Both the position numbers and the translations under genes were made by a program. Positions 63,041-64,000 of a stretch of 64,000 bases of DNA are shown here, one piece after another. The stretch covers positions 2,248,001 to 2,312,000 of the forward strand of contig NZ_CP150496.1 of NCBI RefSeq assembly GCF_038019025.1, given 5' to 3'. The notes below the pieces were generated by a model. It was not told the DNA's origin, did no database searches, and worked only from the letters and a program-made list of their open reading frames with translations. Each line of letters begins with the position of its first letter. The stretch's first letter is position 1. Source of the DNA: Polaribacter marinaquae (GTDB lineage: Bacteria > Bacteroidota > Bacteroidia > Flavobacteriales > Flavobacteriaceae).

Positions 63041-64000
63041 TCCTTCACCATAAGTACTTTTTAATAAAACTGTTTGGTTGTGAGCCTCTACAATATGCTT
63101 TACAATAGACAAGCCTAAACCAGAGCCACCTTGATCTCTAGATCTACTTTGATCGACTCTGTAAAAACGTTCGAATAATCGAGATAAGTATTTTTGTTCG
63201 ATACCTTCACCGTTATCAACTACACGAATAACATATTTGTTGTCGTTATAATTATCTGCAGCAACAACGGTTGTTCCGTTAGGTTTACCATATTTAATTG
63301 AGTTTACAATTAAATTGATTAAAACTTGTTCTGTTTTTTCTACATCACCAACAACAAAAACCGGAAAATCATAAATTCTATCGAATTTTAAAGTGATATT
63401 TCTTTTTTTAGCTTTCATTTCAAACAAATCAAACACATTTTGAATAACTTCTAAAATGTTGAAAACAACCATGTTTAATTTCAAGCCGTCTGTTTCTAAT
63501 TTAGCAATCATATCTAAATCTTTGGTAACAGCTACCAGTCTTTCTACACCTTTGTTGGCTCTTTCTAAATATTTTTCGCGAATATTTTTATCATCCATAG
63601 CACCTTCTAAAAGTGTAAGAATGTAACCTTGTACGGTAAATAAAGGTGTTTTAAGTTCGTGAGCAACGTTTCCTAAAAAATCTCTTCTAAAAGAATCTCT
63701 TTCTGTTAAACTTTTAATTTCTAACCGTTTACCTTCTACATATTTTTGCATTCTGTTAGAAAGTTTTTCGATATCTGTGGTTACAGATTGTTTTCTTAGA
63801 TCGTTAACATCTAATATAGAAACGTTTTCGTATATTTTTTTTAATCTTCTATAAATAAAATGTTCTGTTCTATATTGAATTATAAAAAATGAGATGATAA
63901 ACAAAATAAGTACAGCAATTATTGCTGTACTTAAATTAAGTTTATCTGTACTAAAAAAATATGTTATTATAGCAATACTAGAAGATAGTATTGTTAAGTA
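63005..64000 (-). CDS. PhoR-type sensor histidine kinase, partial (N-terminus beyond window)
   Basis: The reading frame is open to the window edge: 332 residues including the stop-side end. Two membrane segments lie near the N-terminal end of the visible part (about 1-15 and 25-45). They are followed by a short linker, the dimerisation domain with the H-box HELKTPLFTVQGY, and the HATPase domain with N-box NLIVNSIKYGKPNG, G1 DNGEGI, F-box LFERFYRVD and G2 GGSGLGLSIVKHIV. The order and motifs match PhoR/ResE-type kinases. The partner response regulator gene is presumably upstream, outside the window. The 3' end overlaps the convergent glycosyltransferase gene by 36 nt. Confidence 0.9.
   Translation of the reverse strand, partial: YLTILSSSIAIITYFFSTDKLNLSTAIIAVLILFIISFFIIQYRTEHFIYRRLKKIYENVSILDVNDLRKQSVTTDIEKLSNRMQKYVEGKRLEIKSLTERDSFRRDFLGNVAHELKTPLFTVQGYILTLLEGAMDDKNIREKYLERANKGVERLVAVTKDLDMIAKLETDGLKLNMVVFNILEVIQNVFDLFEMKAKKRNITLKFDRIYDFPVFVVGDVEKTEQVLINLIVNSIKYGKPNGTTVVAADNYNDNKYVIRVVDNGEGIEQKYLSRLFERFYRVDQSRSRDQGGSGLGLSIVKHIVEAHNQTVLLKSTYGEGSEFSFTMEKAK

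Noticed and set aside
1..64000. CRISPR arrays, prophage, integrase or IS genes, tRNA and rRNA genes
   Set aside because: Scanned for by eye and by gene content; none seen. Weak or degenerate tRNA genes could be missed without a covariance search.

Overview
This window comes from a low-GC (roughly 30% by eye) member of the Bacteroidota, almost certainly a marine Flavobacteriaceae close to Polaribacter or Tenacibaculum. The evidence is protein-family content (gliding lipoprotein GldH, type IX secretion component PorZ, DUF4837, SusC/OAR-type TonB receptors, RicT/PSP1), lipoproteins with Bacteroidota lipoboxes, and many upstream regions carrying the Bacteroidota sigma-ABfr promoter (TTG about 19 nt before TAnnTTTG). 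It is ordinary chromosome: no phage, IS element, CRISPR array, rRNA or tRNA gene was seen.

Layout. 1-2575 (minus): asd, a PaaE-like flavin/2Fe-2S reductase and a LysE exporter running off the left edge. 2913-13536 (plus): trhO; the overlapping ricT-gldH-PBP1A run; the scoAB CoA-transferase pair; exonuclease III, a LysM lytic transglycosylase and a DUF4837 lipoprotein. 13619-14587 (minus): trpS. 14691-16096: an acyltransferase and a hemolysin III-like membrane protein, followed by a possible small RNA with its own promoter and terminator. A CYTH gene then diverges from porZ-recO-TonB receptor (16901-22424). 22414-25710 (minus): four tightly packed genes (metallophosphoesterase, GNAT-like, TesB, SdpI-like).

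25908-39246 carries two complete RND efflux systems. The first is adaptor-permease-TolC. The second is TolC-lipoprotein adaptor-permease-small membrane protein. Between them lie a 43-residue membrane peptide, a Crp/Fnr regulator, a thioredoxin and a decayed 3' remnant of cytochrome bd oxidase subunit II (cydB). The second pump has a perfect palindromic operator at its promoter, an apparently non-ATG first codon, and a dispersed hairpin repeat between adaptor and permease.

39302-45042: a large TonB-type receptor, a TPMT-like methyltransferase, an overlooked Cys-rich 58-residue protein, an SGNH lipoprotein and glutaryl-CoA dehydrogenase. 45205-60493 is one long plus-strand run: rnpA, a carboxy-terminal protease, an uncharacterised protein whose C-terminal part looks like a nucleoside phosphorylase, then a surface polysaccharide locus (Wzz-like, rfbBAC without rfbD, Wzx, two Wzy/WaaL-like proteins, three glycosyltransferases and the initiating phosphoglycosyltransferase). 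purD, a MurG-like glycosyltransferase and a convergent PhoR-type histidine kinase (cut by the right edge) finish the window.

The strongest leads are the cydB relic, the RNA candidate at about 16236-16341, the phosphorylase-like protein at 47246-48934, the regulation of the second pump, and the dispersed hairpin repeat. No wholly new multi-gene system was identified; most genes belong to known families.
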